DNA of 6,657 bases from contig DPJP01000209.1 in NCBI GenBank assembly GCA_003542955.1, forward strand, positions 422 to 7,078. The letters are read 5' to 3'. The notes under the pieces were generated by a model that saw only the letters and a program-made list of their open reading frames with translations, had not been told where the DNA came from and made no database searches. Positions 5,494 through 6,657 of the stretch are shown one piece after another; positions within the stretch are counted from its first letter, which is position 1; each line of letters starts with the position of its first letter. The translations under genes and the position numbers were made by a program. The DNA is from Armatimonadota bacterium. GTDB taxonomy: Bacteria; Armatimonadota; Zipacnadia; Zipacnadales; UBA11051.

Positions 5494-6657
5494 ACTCGAG
5501 CGTAAACGCCGCTACTCCCCCTATCGGCCCACCCTCGACCGGTGTGGCGGGAGGGGACCCCGCCGAGTGCAGCGTGTTCTCGCAGACGATGATCTCACCC
5601 GGTTCGGCGCACTCCTGCACTGCATAGGCGCGGTCAAGGACCTCGCCGGCTACGCGGCCGCCGCCACTGCTGTCGATGTCCGGGGCGGGACCGGTAGCGA
5701 TGCCCACTCGCACGCGGAACGGCGCCTGCAGCCTGTTGCCCGTGGCGTTGAATGCGCCCAATCCGTTCATGATCGACCGCGCGGCCCGCACGGCGTCATC
5801 GGCGCGCGCAAATCGACACATGATGCCGTCGCCCGATGACGAGTACACCTCCCCGCGGCTCTGTTCGACCCACCGAGCCACCGCGGCGTGATAGGCGTCG
5901 AACGACCGGTGTACAAGGTCGGCATCCTGCCCCAGCTTCATTCGCCGTGACCCGACGACGTCGACAAACAGGAATGAGTAGTCGCGCACGACTGCAGTAT
6001 CAGCCAGCTCCGGCAGCTCGAGGTCCGCCGGCTCGATCGTGCCACCGGCCATCCGCGCCAGGGCGTCCTTGATGATCTCCCGGAGCTGTCCGTGGTTGCC
6101 CGGCCACCGACTCAGGCGGCCGTACCGCTCGAGGGCCGCCACGGCAGGCGCCGATACAGCCGGCGGTTCCCCGTTCTCCGACTGTGCAACCTGACGAATG
6201 AAGTAATCCACAAGCTCCGGCACATCGTCAGGACATTCGCGCAACGGGGGGACGGCGATCGTGGGGAACCGCTCCAGAACGGCGTGCAACTCCGGGCACA
6301 AGTCGCCGCTCTCCCGCAGAGCGCTGAGTTGGCTCCGTGAGGTGATGACGAGGTGGGGTACAGGGATCGCGGTCTGCCCCGATCCGGGCGTGGTTGCCCT
6401 GTCGCCGGCCCCGAACGACTGCGCCAGAGTTGCGGCCATCCCGGCCTGCGCGACATACGGCAGACGCCGAACACACTCGAAGCCGGCGAGAACCACCGGC
6501 GTATCTCCGACAGGCAGCGCATCGCTGCGGCCTCCGGGGACGCGCAGCCTGGCGAGAATGGTCTCGGGCGCATCTGAGCAGACTGAGACCACATCCGGCG
6601 CTCCAGGCTTCCCGTGGCACCGGCAGATCATCTCGGCGAGCGCGCGCTTGCCTACGC
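5492..6657 (-). CDS. Degenerate sigma-54-activator-like AAA+ domain fused to class III adenylate/guanylate cyclase-like domain (5' end cut by window)
   Basis: The frame is open from the right edge to a TAG at 5494-5492. The first complete codons read VGKRALAEM, the second half of a Walker A loop, so the real start lies outside the window and the ATG at 6629-6631 is internal. Numbering from that Met, residues 1-205 resemble the AAA+ core of sigma-54 activators: VPPLRECPDDVPELVDYF at 127-144 and RWPGNHGQLREI at 175-186 match the PPLRER-DI and WPGNVREL blocks. The GAFTGA loop is absent, and the Walker B position reads VVLAGFE (46-52) without Asp-Glu. Residues 217-379 are a class III cyclase homology domain with FLFVDVVGS (Asp224) and SSGDG (Asp268) as the two metal-binding aspartates. 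Ser264 stands where Lys is usual, and Asp333/Ala337 stand where Asn/Arg are usual. Cyclic nucleotide synthesis is therefore doubtful, and a regulatory pseudocyclase is possible. The domain calls are firm; activity is inference. Confidence 0.93.
   Translation of the reverse strand, partial: VGKRALAEMICRCHGKPGAPDVVSVCSDAPETILARLRVPGGRSDALPVGDTPVVLAGFECVRRLPYVAQAGMAATLAQSFGAGDRATTPGSGQTAIPVPHLVITSRSQLSALRESGDLCPELHAVLERFPTIAVPPLRECPDDVPELVDYFIRQVAQSENGEPPAVSAPAVAALERYGRLSRWPGNHGQLREIIKDALARMAGGTIEPADLELPELADTAVVRDYSFLFVDVVGSRRMKLGQDADLVHRSFDAYHAAVARWVEQSRGEVYSSSGDGIMCRFARADDAVRAARSIMNGLGAFNATGNRLQAPFRVRVGIATGPAPDIDSSGGGRVAGEVLDRAYAVQECAEPGEIIVCENTLHSAGSPPATPVEGGPIGGVAAFTLE

Noticed and set aside
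6629..6631. ATG as the start of the cyclase fusion gene
   Set aside because: The frame stays open to the window edge and the residues just before it (VGKRALAE) are the Walker A loop, so this Met is internal.

Overview
The window is GC-rich (roughly two thirds G+C) and bacterial. All three genes I can support lie on the minus strand and read from the right end toward the left end. Codon use is strongly G/C at third positions. Signal-peptide, FG-GAP and TolB-type domains, together with this style of cyclase domain, would fit a deep-branching environmental lineage such as Armatimonadota or Planctomycetota. No rRNA, tRNA or housekeeping gene is present to settle the taxonomy, so that is only a guess.

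Layout in transcription order. (1) 6657 to 5492: the 3' part of a gene cut by the window edge. It encodes a sigma-54-activator-like AAA+ domain fused to a C-terminal class III nucleotide cyclase domain. (2) 5476 to 3860: a complete 538-residue response regulator with a REC domain, a second degenerate sigma-54-activator-like AAA+ domain, and a C-terminal winged-helix domain of OmpR type. Only 15 bases separate genes 1 and 2, and the ribosome binding site of gene 2 overlaps the stop codon of gene 1. (3) 3744 to 1, running off the left edge: a very large sensor histidine kinase of at least 1248 residues. It has a signal peptide, seven FG-GAP-like Asp-rich repeats, TolB/WD40-like propeller repeats, a membrane region, an H-box and a GHKL ATPase domain. 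The frame is open over all 1248 codons.

Genes 2 and 3 look like a cognate two-component pair: an extracytoplasmic beta-propeller sensor kinase and a DNA-binding regulator. The 115-base gap before the kinase gene holds two identical 10-base direct repeats exactly 21 bases apart. That is the geometry expected for a tandem OmpR-type binding site, so the regulator may control its own kinase gene.

The most unusual point is that both AAA+ domains have lost the Walker B Asp-Glu pair and the GAFTGA loop in the same way, while the domain fold signature is retained. One is fused to a cyclase-like domain that keeps the metal-binding aspartates but lacks the usual substrate Lys and transition-state Asn/Arg. 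The operon therefore looks like a signalling module built around AAA+ and cyclase domains reused as non-catalytic or altered parts. The long plus-strand open frames are antisense shadows of these genes, and I see no plus-strand gene.
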